Shown: positions 1 to 7,531, numbered from the stretch's first letter. The stretch is 16,335 nt of DNA from Baffinella frigidus (GCA_026770585.1 MU646309.1:16067-32401); one strand, 5' to 3'. Notes: generated from the letters alone by a model not told the origin. Numbers and translations are program-made.

Positions 1-100
1 CCCCCAACCCCAAACCCCAAGCCCCGAGCCCCAAACCCCAAACCCCAAACCCCAAACCCCAAACCCCAAACCCCAAACCCTAAACCCCACACCCTAAACC
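1..100. repeat. Degenerate telomere-like C-rich array
   Basis: Short head-to-tail units of CCCCAAA, with occasional CCCTAAA, run from the first base to about 100. The C-rich strand reads 5' to 3' from the left edge, the orientation expected at the left end of a chromosome. The units are mixed rather than uniform, and the array is short, so this is more likely subtelomeric or interstitial than a functional telomere tip. Confidence 0.8.
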
Positions 101-145
101 GAAGGTGGGGGGAAACTACGACAACCGGTACACGGGCCACTACTT

Positions 146-192
146 CCAAAATGGCGGGAAAGTCGATTTCGCTTTGAACGCGGTTCGTCCCT
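146..192 (+). repeat. 47-bp direct repeat, copy 1
   Basis: This segment is repeated at 391-437 with a few substitutions. The shared core includes GGCGGGAAAGTCGA and CTTTGAACGCGGTTCGTCCC. Both copies lie just inside the left telomere-like array, in a stretch (100-600) with no convincing gene. Function is unknown. Confidence 0.75.
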
Positions 193-390
193 CCACTTAG
201 CAGCGACCGAGGCCCTTTTTGCCGGCGAAACGCGGTTGGAATCCAATACAACTGCATAAGATTCTAGTAGAAGTCGTTTAGATGGACCGTATCCGTGAAG
301 CCCCTGGTGGCTGCTATGTTGCAACCGAAGGCGTGGGGTTTCCCGTCTTACTTTCAGCCCGAACTAACAACCGCGTTGGAACAAGGTTTT

Positions 391-437
391 CCACAACGGC
401 GGGAAAGTCGAGTTTGCTTTGAACGCGGTTCGTCCCT
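391..437 (+). repeat. 47-bp direct repeat, copy 2
   Basis: Second copy of the segment at 146-192, same orientation, start-to-start spacing about 245 bp. Bases around both copies also look weakly similar (for example CGCGTTGGA near 231 and 373), so the original duplication may have been larger. Confidence 0.75.
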
Positions 438-512
438 AGACTCAACGCCAATTAGGGAACTGATTCAGTTATCTTTCGAGATGAAATCTGGTGAGGCCAG
501 GCTCTTTTCCGC

Positions 513-585
513 TTCAAAGTTGACGGATTCTTCAAAGTTGACGGATTGCGCAGCGTATCAACTTACGAATAGTCAACTTACGAAT
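513..585. repeat. Family F-like short palindromic element (arms doubled)
   Basis: Two head-to-tail copies of TTCAAAGTTGACGGATT are followed by two head-to-tail copies of a TCAACTTACGAAT motif, the diverged opposite arm. The AAGTTGAC/GTCAACTT arms match family F seen at 6972, 9523, 9759, 10061, 10924 and 13058, but here each arm is duplicated in tandem. Confidence 0.6.
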
Positions 586-600
586 TACAACCCGACTGAG

Positions 601-692
601 GAAGCGCCTCTCTTTCTGGTTTCGGGTTTAGCTTTTAGGGTTCAGGATTCAAGATTCAGGTTTCAGGTTTCAGGGTTCAGAGTTGAGGGTTT
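601..692. repeat. Degenerate G-rich telomere-like tract
   Basis: Repeated GGGTTTAG, GGTTTCAG and GGGTTCAG words run from about 625 to 692. The orientation is opposite to the C-rich arrays on either side. It is heavily diverged, and an open frame across it is best explained by the repeat rather than by a gene. Confidence 0.6.
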
Positions 693-765
693 ACCCGCTA
701 AGAGTCAAGGTCTCTTCTCCCTATGGCAGATATCCACCGTTGCCTTAAGTTAACGGAGGTTCTAC

Positions 766-837
766 GGCAACGAAAGTTACTACACAATTTGTTCTTATTA
801 GTAATATTACAGCATTTGTGTAGTAATTTTCGTTGCC
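766..837. mobile_element. 72-bp inverted-repeat element (E)
   Basis: Left arm 766-787 and right arm 816-837 are 22-bp inverted repeats with one mismatch, separated by an AT-rich centre of about 28 bp. Arms start GGCAACGAAA. The inner part of the right arm, TGTGTAGTAATTTTC, also occurs near the end of family D elements (about 2016-2031). E and D therefore share terminal sequence. Likely a nonautonomous DNA-transposon remnant; it has no coding capacity. Confidence 0.75.
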
Positions 838-971
838 ATCAAATGAAAGAAAAATAGGTTTCCCCGGATAAGAATAGTCAGCCAACCCGCCTGAGGCCGA
901 ACTAGAAGCGCCTTCCCCCCCACCCGAGCGTTCTAGCTCCAACTGAGTCAGAGCATCCCTTTCTGACAGAT

Positions 972-1077
972 ACTTATCCGTAGGAACACCCCTATGTCCC
1001 TACGGGTTGCCTACCGTAGGGTCCTAGGTCTCATCGTTTAGGGGTTATTCAAAATCTCTTCGAAGTCCTCTGTGTGG
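972..1077 (+). mobile_element. Family C MITE-like element, 5'-truncated copy (C1)
   Basis: From ACTTATCCGTAGGAACACCC to CCTCTGTGTGG this matches the right two thirds of the 162-bp elements at 4271-4432 and 7231-7392. The left end with the GGGCACT hairpin is missing. It retains the core CTACCGTAGGGTCCTAGG. It ends in the family's CTGTGTGG terminus, next to another short repeat (TTCTCCCT-TGGCAGATA) found at about 715 and 1090. Confidence 0.75.
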
Positions 1078-1159
1078 AGTAAAGGCCTGTTCTCCCTCTG
1101 GCAGATACTGGCCTGCTCCCAGGAGGAGCACGAGGTGCACGGAAACGGTGCGCTCCCAG

Positions 1160-1545
1160 CAACCCCACACCCTAAGCCCTAAACCCTAAGCCCTAAACCC
1201 TTAGCCCTAAACCCTCAGCCCTAAACCCTCAACCCTCAACCCTCAACTCCAAACCCTCAACCCTCAACCCTAAACCCTCAACCCTCAACCCTAACCCCTC
1301 AACAACAAACACTCAACTCCAAACCCCACGCCCTACACCCCAAACTCCAAACCCTAAACCCTAAACCCTAAACTCCAAGCCCCACGCCCTACACCCCAAA
1401 CCCCAAACCCTAAACCCTAAACCCTAAATCCTAAACCCTAAAATCCAAACCCCGCGCCCTACACCCCCAAACCCCAAACCCTAAACCCTAAACCCTAAAC
1501 TCCAAACCCCAAACCCCACGCCCCACACCCCATGCCCAAACCTTG
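1160..1545. repeat. Long C-rich telomere-like array
   Basis: About 385 bp of CCCTAAA, CCCTCAA, CCCCAAA and related units. Inside it a longer unit containing CCCCACGCCCTACACCCC recurs at about 1325, 1380 and 1450 (once with CGCG for CACG), so the array has a higher-order period of roughly 60-70 bp. C-rich strand is the plus strand, as at position 1. Confidence 0.85.
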
Positions 1546-1989
1546 ACATCCACCCTGACTCCGCCAGGAAAATCCTTTTCAATGAAGGGGCACGGCCACC
1601 CGAGGCTATCTATGCGAACAGATTCTTATGTCAATTATTGGATTATTGCCCAGGAAACACGCCAAAAGTCAGCAATTGGTCTCGTGGCTCCCGAACAGCG
1701 GGCGGCTTCATGACCAAAATGATGAAAATTTCTACACATGTTTAAAATAGACATTTATTATGTTCGCATAGGTGGCCTCGTGTGGGGAGGAAGCTTGGAG
1801 GACATGCACCCGAACCCCCAAAACCTACATTCTCAACACGAATCCCTAAACCCTGAACATGAGATGCCAAACCCCAAACATTAAAAAACTTAAAATAAAC
1901 CAATGACACCTCCAGGAGAATTAATTTCGATGAAGGCGCACAGAGGAGCCACTCGAGGCTAGAAATGTGAGTATTTTAACAGTTTTAAC

Positions 1990-2133
1990 TTTACAAGTGG
2001 TTTACAAGTGGACCGATGTGTAGTAATTTTCACACAAATATCGCGTTTGGTCACGTATCTCAGGGAATTCCATGAGATACGTGACCAAGCCCCGCCCGTG
2101 ACTGGTGCAAATATTTACAACCCCACATTTAAA
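1990..2133 (+). mobile_element. Family D palindromic element, copy D1
   Basis: Bounded by TTTACAAGTGG (tandemly doubled at 1990-2011) and CCCCACATTTAAA. It carries a perfect internal hairpin with 16-bp arms at 2047-2062 and 2073-2088 and loop GGGAATTCCA. The conserved stem base is TTGGTCACGT/ACGTGACCAA. The distal stem here is ATCTCA/TGAGAT, which differs from the other copies yet is fully paired. Other copies: 7532-7654 and 11041-11173 (reverse). Noncoding. Confidence 0.8.
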
Positions 2134-2221
2134 ATTCTTTCCTTTCCAGCCTCGAGTGGAGGAGGGGCGGACTGGGAGGACATGAACCATACACCCCAAA
2201 CCCTACACGCTTCACCTTAAT

Positions 2222-2300
2222 CCCTAAAAGCTAAAACCCCACACCCTAAACCCCAAACCCTAAACCCTCAACACTAAACACGAAACACTAAAACCCCACC
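2222..2300. repeat. C-rich telomere-like tract
   Basis: Short run of CCCTAAA, CCCCAAA, CCCTCAA and ACACTAAA units in the same orientation as the arrays at 1 and 1160. It separates the D1 region from the next 60-bp unit copy. Confidence 0.75.
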
Positions 2301-2361
2301 GCTCCTGAATTGTCCAGGAGAATGACTGGCAATGAAGGCGCACAGGGGAGCCCAGACCCCA

Positions 2362-2489
2362 CCACACAGCGGGCTACGAAGGGATTTTCGGGCACTCAGT
2401 GCCCGAGTTTCCGTTACCTTATCCGTAGGAACACCCCTATGCCCGTACGGATTGCCTACCGTAGGGTCCTAGGTCTTATCGCGCCTAGA
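2362..2489 (+). mobile_element. Family C element, 3'-truncated copy (C2)
   Basis: Starts with the family terminus CCACACAGCGGGCTACGAAG. It contains the hairpin CGGGCACTCAGTGCCCG and the core CTACCGTAGGGTCCTAGGTC, then breaks off at about 2489 in a CCCAAACCGCAAACC tract. Compared with the full 162-bp copies, about 30 bp of the right end is missing. The truncation is at a telomere-like junction. Confidence 0.8.
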
Positions 2490-2764
2490 CCCCAAACCGC
2501 AAACCGCAACCCCTGACAAACCGCAAACCCTGGCATCCACCCTGAGAAGAATTCCTCGAACTGAAGGAGCACAGCGGAAGGTGGCCAGACTGGGCGGCTA
2601 TCACCCTCAACCCTACCCCCCCCCAAAAGGATAATTCCTGGCAATGAAGGAGGAGAGATGGGCGGACAGGGAAGCTCTCACCCTAAACCCTACACCCCCC
2701 TAAAAGGAGAATTCCTGGCACTGAAGGAGGAAAGCGCCAGCTGGCCAGACTGGGAGGCTCTCAA

Positions 2765-3030
2765 GCCCATTCCGGGCCTGGAGGTCCTTCCCTAACCAGA
2801 ACCCTAAACCCCAAGCCCTAATCCCTAAACCCTCAACCCTACACCCTACACCCTCAACCCTCAACCCTCAACCCTCAGCCTTGAACCCTGCACCTTGAAC
2901 CCTGAAGCCTGAACCCTGAACCCTGAACCCCAAACCCCAAACCCCAAACCCCACGCCCCACGCCCCAAACCCCGCACCACAAACTCCAAACCCTAAACCC
3001 TGACCCCTAACCCCTCATCCCGAAACGCAG
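2765..3030. repeat. C-rich telomere-like array
   Basis: Roughly 260 bp of CCCTAAA, CCCTCAA, CCCTGAA and CCCCAAA units. The variants are grouped (CCCTCAA first, then CCCTGAA, then CCCCAAA), which suggests local tandem expansions of single variant units. This is the last long C-rich array; arrays to the right are mostly in G-rich orientation. Confidence 0.85.
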
Positions 3031-3039
3031 GACGACTAT

Positions 3040-3325
3040 GACATGGTACGCGCGAAACTCATAGAACCGCCCCCGAACGCCCCGTTCAGGTTTGGCTTCG
3101 GGTTCTAGGCTCATCACATGCGTACCCTTGGCTTCTGGTTCGTGAACGTCCCATTTGGATTTACGTTTGAGTGCTAGGCTGCCCATATGCGTGCGCGCGA
3201 AACACACCGAAGCGCCCCCGAACCTCCCGGGGTTGGGTGCGGGGTTTCCGAACCAGCAAGGGTTTGGGTTTGGGTTTTAGGCTCCTCACACCTAACCATC
3301 AGGTGATGGGGTTCGGGTTTGAATT
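3040..3325. repeat. Two to three diverged ~140-bp tandem units
   Basis: A unit containing GCGCGAAAC, then CGCCCCCGAAC, then a G-rich stretch ending in CTAGGCT and CATGCGT is seen at about 3050-3130 and 3190-3300. Partial similarity occurs at TTTTAGGCTCCTCACAC. Telomere-like GGGTTTGGG words sit inside the units, in the G-rich orientation. No credible gene; frames across it follow the repeat. Confidence 0.5.
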
Positions 3326-3448
3326 CTACAGGGGTACCTCGATCATAAGGAACCGCCCTCCCCTAGGACCCTACAGTAGGCCTATGCCTAGGGTCTTATG
3401 GTGGTCCTAGGGGGGGGGCGGTTTCTTATGCGCCAGGTACCCCTGTAG
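3326..3448. mobile_element. Family A MITE-like element A1
   Basis: A 123-bp palindromic element: CTACAGGGGTACCTCG at the left and the inverse, GGTACCCCTGTAG, at the right. Between them are a short C-run or G-run on each side and the core CCTAGGACCCTACAGTAGG. TA flanks nearly all A copies, consistent with a TA target duplication of the Tc1/mariner type, though TA could instead belong to the terminal repeat. No coding capacity. The left terminal repeat carries one substitution (GATCATAAGG for GCTCATAAGA). Confidence 0.85.
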
Positions 3449-3488
3449 GCTGCTCACATCTTCCCTCGCCACTGGAGCCACGGAAGCA

Positions 3489-3801
3489 TATCCCTTGAGT
3501 GGCCATGGGGTCATATTTGACCCCACGGAGGCGGTAGCCCCCCTCTTCTGCGGGCGCCCCCCGGGGGGGGCAGAGACGGGGAGGGGCTTAGCTACAGGGG
3601 TACCTCGCTCATAAGAAACCGCCCCCCCCTAGGACCCTACATTAGAACTATGCCTAGGGTCTTATGGTGGTCCTAGGGGGGAGAGCAGTTTCTGATGAGC
3701 GAGGTAGCCCTGTATGTCCCTCCCAGGTATCATATTTGACCCCAAGGAGGTGGTAGGCCCCTACGTAGGAGCGTAAGAGGATGCTGGCCACTTGAGGGAT
3801 A
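3489..3801 (-). mobile_element. Family B element split by a nested A element (B5)
   Basis: Left end TATCCCTTGAGTGGCCA (3489) and right end TGGCCACTTGAGGGATA (ending 3801) are inverted repeats. The hairpin GGGGTCATATTTGACCCC lies at 3507-3524. Family A copy A2 sits inside (3593-3714), and sequence resembling the hairpin flank (CATATTTGACCCCAAGGAGG) recurs on its right side near 3731. Read as an older B element interrupted by a younger A insertion, with a local duplication. Confidence 0.65.
3593..3714. mobile_element. Family A MITE-like element A2, nested in B5
   Basis: TACAGGGGTACCTCGCTCAT at the left and an inverse ending in CCCTGTA at the right, with the core CCTAGGACCCTACATTAG. The right terminal repeat has lost a base pair of symmetry (GAGGTAGCCCTGTA). 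Flanking TA dinucleotides are present at both sides. Confidence 0.85.
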
Positions 3802-3956
3802 CCAATGCGCTCTTGCCAACGCCAGTGAGCTCGAGGGAAATCGACGCCTTATCCACGCCAGATCTGGCGTCGTTGACTTAAGTAGTTAGGGGGTTTCCCC
3901 TGAAATATGTCAAAAGTGGATGTTTCGAGCCCTCTGGCGTGGACGCCCCGGAGCGG
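3802..3956. other. Spacer with a 16-bp perfect palindrome
   Basis: The only structure seen between B5 and A3 is ACGCCAGATCTGGCGT at 3855-3870, a perfect palindrome, with a second GGCGTGGACGCC word near 3936. A nearby GACTTAAGTAG resembles the inner end of family B, so this may be a decayed B-like element. No gene is supported. Confidence 0.45.
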
Positions 3957-4116
3957 TACAGGGGTACACTGCTCAAAAGAAAACGCACCCGCCAGGGACC
4001 CTACAGTAGGCATATGCCTAGGGCCCTACGGTGGTCTCATGGGGAGGGGGGTGGGGTTCTTGAGGGGGGGGGGGTTCTTGAGGGGGGGGGGTTCTTATGA
4101 GCGAGGTGCCCCTGTA
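3957..4116. mobile_element. Family A element A3 with expanded G-run unit
   Basis: Same ends as other A copies (TACAGGGGTAC ... CCCCTGTA) but 160 bp instead of about 123. The excess lies in the right half: a GTTCTTGAGGGGGGGG unit is repeated in tandem before the normal TTCTTATGAGCG end. Core CATATGCCTAGGGCCCTACG is kept. The expansion looks like slippage on the poly-G block. Confidence 0.8.
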
Positions 4117-4143
4117 GCCGAACACGGCCTCCTCGGAAGGGAA

Positions 4144-4267
4144 TACAGGGGTACCTCGCTCATAAGAAAACACCCCCCCCCACTATGACCACCGTAAGGC
4201 CCAAGGCGTATGCCTACGATAGGGTCCTAGGGGGGGGGGGGGTTCTTATGAGCGAGTTACCCCTGTA
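4144..4267. mobile_element. Family A element A4
   Basis: TACAGGGGTACCTCGCTCAT to GAGCGAGTTACCCCTGTA, 124 bp. Core CCTACGATAGGGTCCTAGG lies in the opposite orientation to A1, A2 and A5, so the insert is inverted or the palindrome has flipped. Only about 27 bp separates it from A3 and 3 bp from family C copy C3. Confidence 0.85.
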
Positions 4268-4270
4268 GAT

Positions 4271-4432
4271 CCACACAGCGGACTTCGAAGGGATTCCTGC
4301 ATAACTTTTGAGCTATCAAGACCTAGGACCCCACCGTAGGTAACCCGTAGGGACATAGAGGGGTTCCTACGGATAAGGTAACGGAAACTCGGGCACCGAG
4401 TGCCCAAAATCCCTTTGTAGCCCTCTGTGTGG
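4271..4432 (-). mobile_element. Family C MITE-like element, full-length copy C3
   Basis: 162 bp from CCACACAGCGGACTTCGAAG to its imperfect inverse ending CCCTCTGTGTGG. Terminal inverted repeats of about 27 bp differ at a few positions. It contains GGGCACCGAGTGCCC (hairpin) and the core CCTAGGACCCCACCGTAGG. Orientation is opposite to C1, C2 and C4. The length equals copy C4 exactly. Confidence 0.85.
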
Positions 4433-4560
4433 TTGGTTGCGATCTGAGTAAACACATTTTACTTGTGTCTGAATAAACGCGTTAGATGCCCTGTCTCCCT
4501 TCGTGCCCAACATGCCGACATGTAGAGTGCGCATGACCTCTAGAGGTCCAATTCAAACCC

Positions 4561-4688
4561 ACAGGGGTACCTCGCTCATAAGAAAACGCCCCCCCAGGAC
4601 CCTACATGTACAGTACCGGTAGGCCTGTGCTTAGGGCCCTAAGATGGTCCTAGGGGGGGGGCGCTTTCTTATGCGAGGTAACCCTGTA
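4561..4688. mobile_element. Family A element A5
   Basis: ACAGGGGTACCTCGCTCATA to GCGAGGTAACCCTGTA, about 128 bp. The core contains a small insertion (CCCTACATGTACAGTACC), a motif also partly present in A8 (AAATGTACAGTAGG). The left flank is CA rather than TA, suggesting decay of the target site. Confidence 0.85.
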
Positions 4689-4751
4689 GAGTTCCAAGTC
4701 AAACCTACGTGCAAAGTGCGCTTCCGACGTGGACCGGGCAGGCTTTTGTAC

Positions 4752-4857
4752 ATATCCCTTAAGTGGCGAGTAAGCTCATACGCCCTACAGTAGGACCCTG
4801 GGACCTAGTTGGGACCTCTTGGCGGTCAATTTCGGCCGCATCACCACTTAAGGGATA
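4752..4857 (+). mobile_element. Family B element B1
   Basis: ATATCCCTTAAGTGGCGAG at the left, inverse CCACTTAAGGGATA at the right, 106 bp. It contains CATACGCCCTACAGTAGGAC and a decayed hairpin (GGCGGTCAATTTCGGCCGCA). In B2-B4 this hairpin is perfect, so B1 is the most decayed of the uninterrupted copies. Confidence 0.8.
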
Positions 4858-4914
4858 CCAGGCGTCGCCGGAAACCCGGCACGCCCTGGTACAAATCCGC
4901 CCCACCCAAAAGAC

Positions 4915-5500
4915 CGGAACCGCCTCATAACCCAAAAGGTCGGAATCACCTCATAACCTGTCGACAGAGCCTCGCAACCTGACAGATGAGCCTCATAACC
5001 TCCCTCTGGATTCCGATATTTACTCCGAAGGGGCGGGCACACGCAGCGCATTAGGAAGATATCCCACCCGATAGCGTACCCCGGATACAGTCGAGCTAAC
5101 GGCCCGAGGCGGGCTCGTCCTGGGACTGGGTCCTCACAACCTGGCGAAAGAGGCTCGAAACCTGAAGATGAAGCCTCAAAACCTCACGAAAGAGGCTCGC
5201 AACCTCTCACAGGAGCTCGAGGTGTCCGCACTTACCCGAAAATAAGGTCCACTACGCTAGCGTACCCCGAATACAGTCGATGTTCCCTAAGTGGTGAGTA
5301 GGCTCATACGCCCTACCGTAGGGCCCCTAGGACCTGCCTAGGACCTATTGGCGGTCAATTTTGACCGCCTCGCCACTTAAGGGATGTGTAGCGTATCCCG
5401 AATGCAGACGACCTAACGGCCGGAACCGCCTCACAACCTGACCAACGAGCTTCACAACCTCACGAATGAGGCTCGTAACCTACAGGAGCTTGAGGTGTCC
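4915..5500 (+). pseudogene. Repeated coiled-coil coding shards with NLTNEA-like heptads
   Basis: Three stretches (about 4915-5015, 5138-5228 and 5412-5500) carry 21-nt units that translate on the plus strand as heptads such as HNLTNEL, HNLTNEA, RNLTDEP and HNLAKEARNL. The last two stretches end in a common QELEVSA. The regular leucine and charged residues imply a coiled-coil protein. No start, splice context or intact frame extends beyond a shard, and stops interrupt the first stretch. Read as tandemly copied remnants of an exon. A shared GCGTACCCCGAATACAGTCGA-like spacer and a family B element recur with them, making a higher-order unit of about 200 bp or more. Confidence 0.5.
5280..5386 (+). 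mobile_element. Family B element B2
   Basis: TGTTCCCTAAGTGGTGAG to CTCGCCACTTAAGGGAT, with the perfect hairpin GGCGGTCAATTTTGACCGCC at 5350-5369 and the core CATACGCCCTACCGTAGGGC. The left end is slightly decayed relative to TATCCCTTAAGTGG. Confidence 0.8.
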
Positions 5501-5516
5501 GCAGCACTCGTCGATG

Positions 5517-5570
5517 ACCGACGCCGGGCCGAAGACCCCGCACACGGTTCTGCTCCCCGCCGCAATCTGC
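5517..5570 (+). repeat. Repeat I, copy 1
   Basis: GCCGGGCCGAAGACCCCGCA followed by CACGGTTCTG and CGCAATCTG. It is repeated at 5959-6028 and, more diverged, at 6420-6480. In this copy it directly follows the QELEVSA coiled-coil shard in an open frame. Function unknown. Confidence 0.65.
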
Positions 5571-5650
5571 ACAGGAGAGAGAGAGAGACCTTAATTAATA
5601 CCGAGGGGACGTTAAGAGCCACTTTACAGTGGTACGAGCGTGAATACAGT

Positions 5651-5757
5651 ATATCCCTTAAGTGCCCAGTAGGCTCATACGCCCTACGGTAGGGTCCTAG
5701 GACCTACCTAGGACCTCTTGGCCTGCAAATTTGCAGGCCTGGGCACTTAAGGGATAT
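5651..5757 (+). mobile_element. Family B element B3 with fully substituted palindrome
   Basis: ATATCCCTTAAGTGCCCAG at the left and CTGGGCACTTAAGGGATAT at the right. Other B copies have GGCGAG/CTCGCC here, so both arms changed together. The internal hairpin GGCCTGCAAATTTGCAGGCC (5720-5739) is a perfect 20-bp palindrome, again different from the other copies. Core CATACGCCCTACGGTAGGG is kept. Confidence 0.85.
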
Positions 5758-5758
5758 G

Positions 5759-5957
<199 letters not shown>

Positions 5958-5958
5958 A

Positions 5959-6028
5959 GCGACGCCGGGCCGAAGACCCCGCACACGGTTCTGATCCCCG
6001 TCGCAATCTGAAGAACCGCGGGGGGGGA
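5959..6028 (+). repeat. Repeat I, copy 2
   Basis: Same GCCGGGCCGAAGACCCCGCA and CGCAATCTG words as the copy at 5517. It ends in CCGCGGGGGGG, an ending also present at 6330-6348. It abuts the GA microsatellite. Nearby 6029-6180 contains a CCCGAGGCGGGC segment that echoes 5103-5135. Confidence 0.65.
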
Positions 6029-6181
6029 CGTTCAGTTTGAGCACAGCACTCTTCACTTTGGGCACCGTAATCAATACATCTACCCCGAATACACGAGAGA
6101 CACAGACTCCTTGCCCGAGGCGGGCCCTTCCCAGGACTCCGTCCTCACATTCCGCGCCAACTTGGAGAGGTGGGAGCCGTG

Positions 6182-6287
6182 ATATCCCTCAAGTGGCGAG
6201 GCCGTCAAATTTGACGGCCAAGAGGTCCTAGGCAGGTCCTAGGGCCCTACGGTAGGGCGTATGAGCCTACTGGCCTCTTAACGGATA
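6182..6287 (-). mobile_element. Family B element B4, inverted
   Basis: ATATCCCTCAAGTGGCGAG at the left with the hairpin GGCCGTCAAATTTGACGGCC (6200-6219, perfect). Then GGTCCTAGG, CCCTACGGTAGGGCGTATGA and the right end CTCTTAACGGATA. It is in reverse orientation relative to B1-B3, because the hairpin lies at the left end here. The right end is decayed. Confidence 0.8.
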
Positions 6288-6419
6288 GAAGAGAGTTTCA
6301 TGAATATCAACAGTGAGCGAGCGCAATCTGAGCCGCGGTGGGGGGGGGCAGAGAGAGAGCGTTACTACTACCAACACGACCTGACAGCATGTATGCACCC
6401 CAGCCGAGGATAGTGGTAC

Positions 6420-6700
6420 AAATGAAGGACCCAAAACACGGTTCTGCTCCCGGCCACAATCAGATTCACGGGGGGGCGTTCGGCGCCGTGATGCAAGGGT
6501 TCCAGCAACGGTTGCCAATTGGTTGACAATTGGTTTCAAAGTGGCATGTACACAACATCCTTATTTTCTGGATTTCGCGGCCCTCCTCCGTATTTGATGG
6601 AATTTCGCGGTGCATGGCTCATTCATTACAGGTGAATCTTCGATACAAACCGCACCCTCCTAACTAACTGCCTTGCCTCCGTGATACGTAACTCTGCCAA
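6420..6700. other. Spacer with repeat I copy 3; no gene seen
   Basis: 6420-6480 is a diverged copy of repeat I (ACACGGTTCTGCTCCC, CACAATCAGATTCACGGGGG). The rest, 6481-6700, is unremarkable apart from two ATTTCGCGG words and a CCAATTGGTTGACAATTGG near 6517. No ORF there has credible protein character. Confidence 0.4.
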
Positions 6701-6702
6701 AC

Positions 6703-6787
6703 TGGGCTCGCCATAAATGCATTTTGGCTGCACATTTATCCTAGATTTCCTGCTCTACATGTATTTTATGGCGAGCCCCGTTTTAGG
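6703..6787. mobile_element. 85-bp inverted-repeat element (G1)
   Basis: GGGCTCGCCATAAATGCA at 6709 and TGTATTTTATGGCGAGCCC ending 6778 are inverted repeats of about 18 bp with one or two mismatches; symmetry extends weakly to AAACTG/CGTTTT. The centre is AT-rich. Probable MITE remnant. It is adjacent to G2. Confidence 0.7.
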
Positions 6788-6798
6788 CAGGGCTCTGT

Positions 6799-6935
6799 GG
6801 TAGAGCGGTGTGCAGAGAAGTTGGCTGCAGAAATGATGAAAAATTGGCAAACGTTGACGGTTCCGGTACGAAATTGTCAACTTTTACCATTATTGCATTA
6901 TTTTCGCGGCCAACTTATCTGCATACCGCTCTACC
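6799..6935. mobile_element. 137-bp inverted-repeat element (G2) enclosing an F-like palindrome
   Basis: Arms 6799-6825 and 6909-6935 are 27-bp inverted repeats (GGTAGAGCGG...AAGTTGGC) with two mismatches. Inside, 6851-6888 has AACGTTGACGG and TTGTCAACTTTT, matching the arms of family F, so either F is nested in G2 or they share an ancestor. The GCTC-TGGTAGAGC at the left end looks like a tRNA D-arm, but no full tRNA is present. Confidence 0.7.
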
Positions 6936-6971
6936 TTGGTCCTGCCTGCATCCTCCCCAACTCGGGTTGAC

Positions 6972-7030
6972 CGATTATTCTCAAGTTGACATGCTGGGTG
7001 TGCGGTACAAACCCGTCAACTTTGGAGCGG
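6972..7030 (+). repeat. Family F short palindromic element
   Basis: CGATTATTCTCAAGTTGAC, about 28 bp of centre with GGGTGTGCGGTACAAACCC, then CGTCAACTTTGGAGCGG. The arms TCAAGTTGAC and GTCAACTTTG are inverted repeats. Similar copies lie at 9523, 9759, 10061, 10924 and (reverse) 13058. The following CACCAAATTGGTGAG and AGACTGAGAC words recur after the copies at 9523 and 9759, so the duplicated unit is larger than the palindrome. Confidence 0.8.
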
Positions 7031-7084
7031 GAACGAGCCCGCGTTCACCAAATTGGTGAGCCGAAATAGACTGAGACTGAGCTC

Positions 7085-7140
7085 GTACCTGGGTCCGTCC
7101 TGCGTCCCCGATGAGAGAGACCACCAAACCTTTTTCCAAA
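7085..7140 (-). pseudogene. Exon-like shard reading GLVVSLIGDAGRTQ
   Basis: On the minus strand the segment translates as LVVSLIGDAGRTQ and ends in GACCCAG/GTACGAG, which looks like an exon end and splice donor. A near copy at 7399-7450 reads PGLVVSLIEDAGRTQ and ends in ACTCAG/GTATGAG. A related PGLAISLVGEE occurs in the larger shard at 8850-8984. No full gene is visible; these look like scattered remains of one exon. Confidence 0.4.
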
Positions 7141-7230
7141 TGCCGAATGTAGACGCACGTCCAAGTTTGTACGAGAGTCATTCACGTTCCCGCCCGAAAA
7201 GCGGGCGACACGGCTTCAATTCCCACCAAG

Positions 7231-7392
7231 CCACACAGAGGGCTACGAAGGGATTTTCGGGCACTCAGTGCCCGAGTTTCCGTCACCTTCTCCGTAGGAA
7301 CCCCCCTATGCCCCTACGGGTTGCCTATCGTAAGGTCCTAGGTCTGATCGCCTAGGGATTATTGAAAAATCCCTTGGAAGTCCGGTAAGTGG
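7231..7392 (+). mobile_element. Family C MITE-like element, full-length copy C4
   Basis: 162 bp: CCACACAGAGGGCTACGAAG at the left, CCCTTGGAAGTCCGGTAAGTGG at the right, which is a diverged inverse. It contains the hairpin CGGGCACTCAGTGCCCG and the core CTATCGTAAGGTCCTAGGTC. Orientation as C1 and C2. The right terminus has lost the CTGTGTGG form seen in C1 and C3. Confidence 0.85.
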
Positions 7393-7531
7393 AGAGGCTC
7401 ATACCTGAGTCCGGCCTGCATCCTCGATGAGAGAGACCACCAGACCTGGACAGATATCGAGAGGTTTAGGGTCTTTGCAGAGGGTCGAACACACGAGAAC
7501 GCTAGAGGGACCTATGTAAAACCGAGATGCT

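Larger units (their letters stand above)
1547..2765 (+). repeat. Diverged ~60-bp subtelomeric unit, about six scattered copies
   Basis: Copies near 1547, 1905, 2300, 2535, 2628 and 2700 share a pattern: a C-rich lead (often CATCCACCCTG or CCCCCC), then AGGAGAATTCCTGGCA, then TGAAGG with a CACAG or GGAGGA word, and often a GGCCAGACTGGGAGGC tail. The copies alternate with telomere-like arrays, which suggests a degraded subtelomeric satellite. Between copies, 1607-1985 holds only AT-richer sequence with a possible fragment of family D (GATGAAAATTTCTACACATG at 1720-1739); I see no gene there. Confidence 0.6.

Noticed and set aside
1-100. Functional chromosome-end telomere
   Set aside because: Units are mixed and the run is short, with similar arrays far inside the window; degenerate subtelomeric or interstitial array is the safer reading.
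295-753. Plus-strand 152-codon frame near the left end
   Set aside because: Spans the 47-bp repeat, the doubled F arms and the telomere-like tract; its sequence is fully accounted for by repeats.
3326-4690. CRISPR array, suggested by repeated palindromes at near-regular spacing
   Set aside because: Repeats are 106-162 bp whole-element palindromes of different families in both orientations with irregular spacers, in a eukaryotic context.
6791-6830. tRNA gene or tRNA-derived SINE start (GCTCTGTGGTAGAGC)
   Set aside because: Only a D-arm-like stem is present; no anticodon arm, T-arm or acceptor pairing follows, and the sequence is explained as the arm of inverted-repeat element G2.
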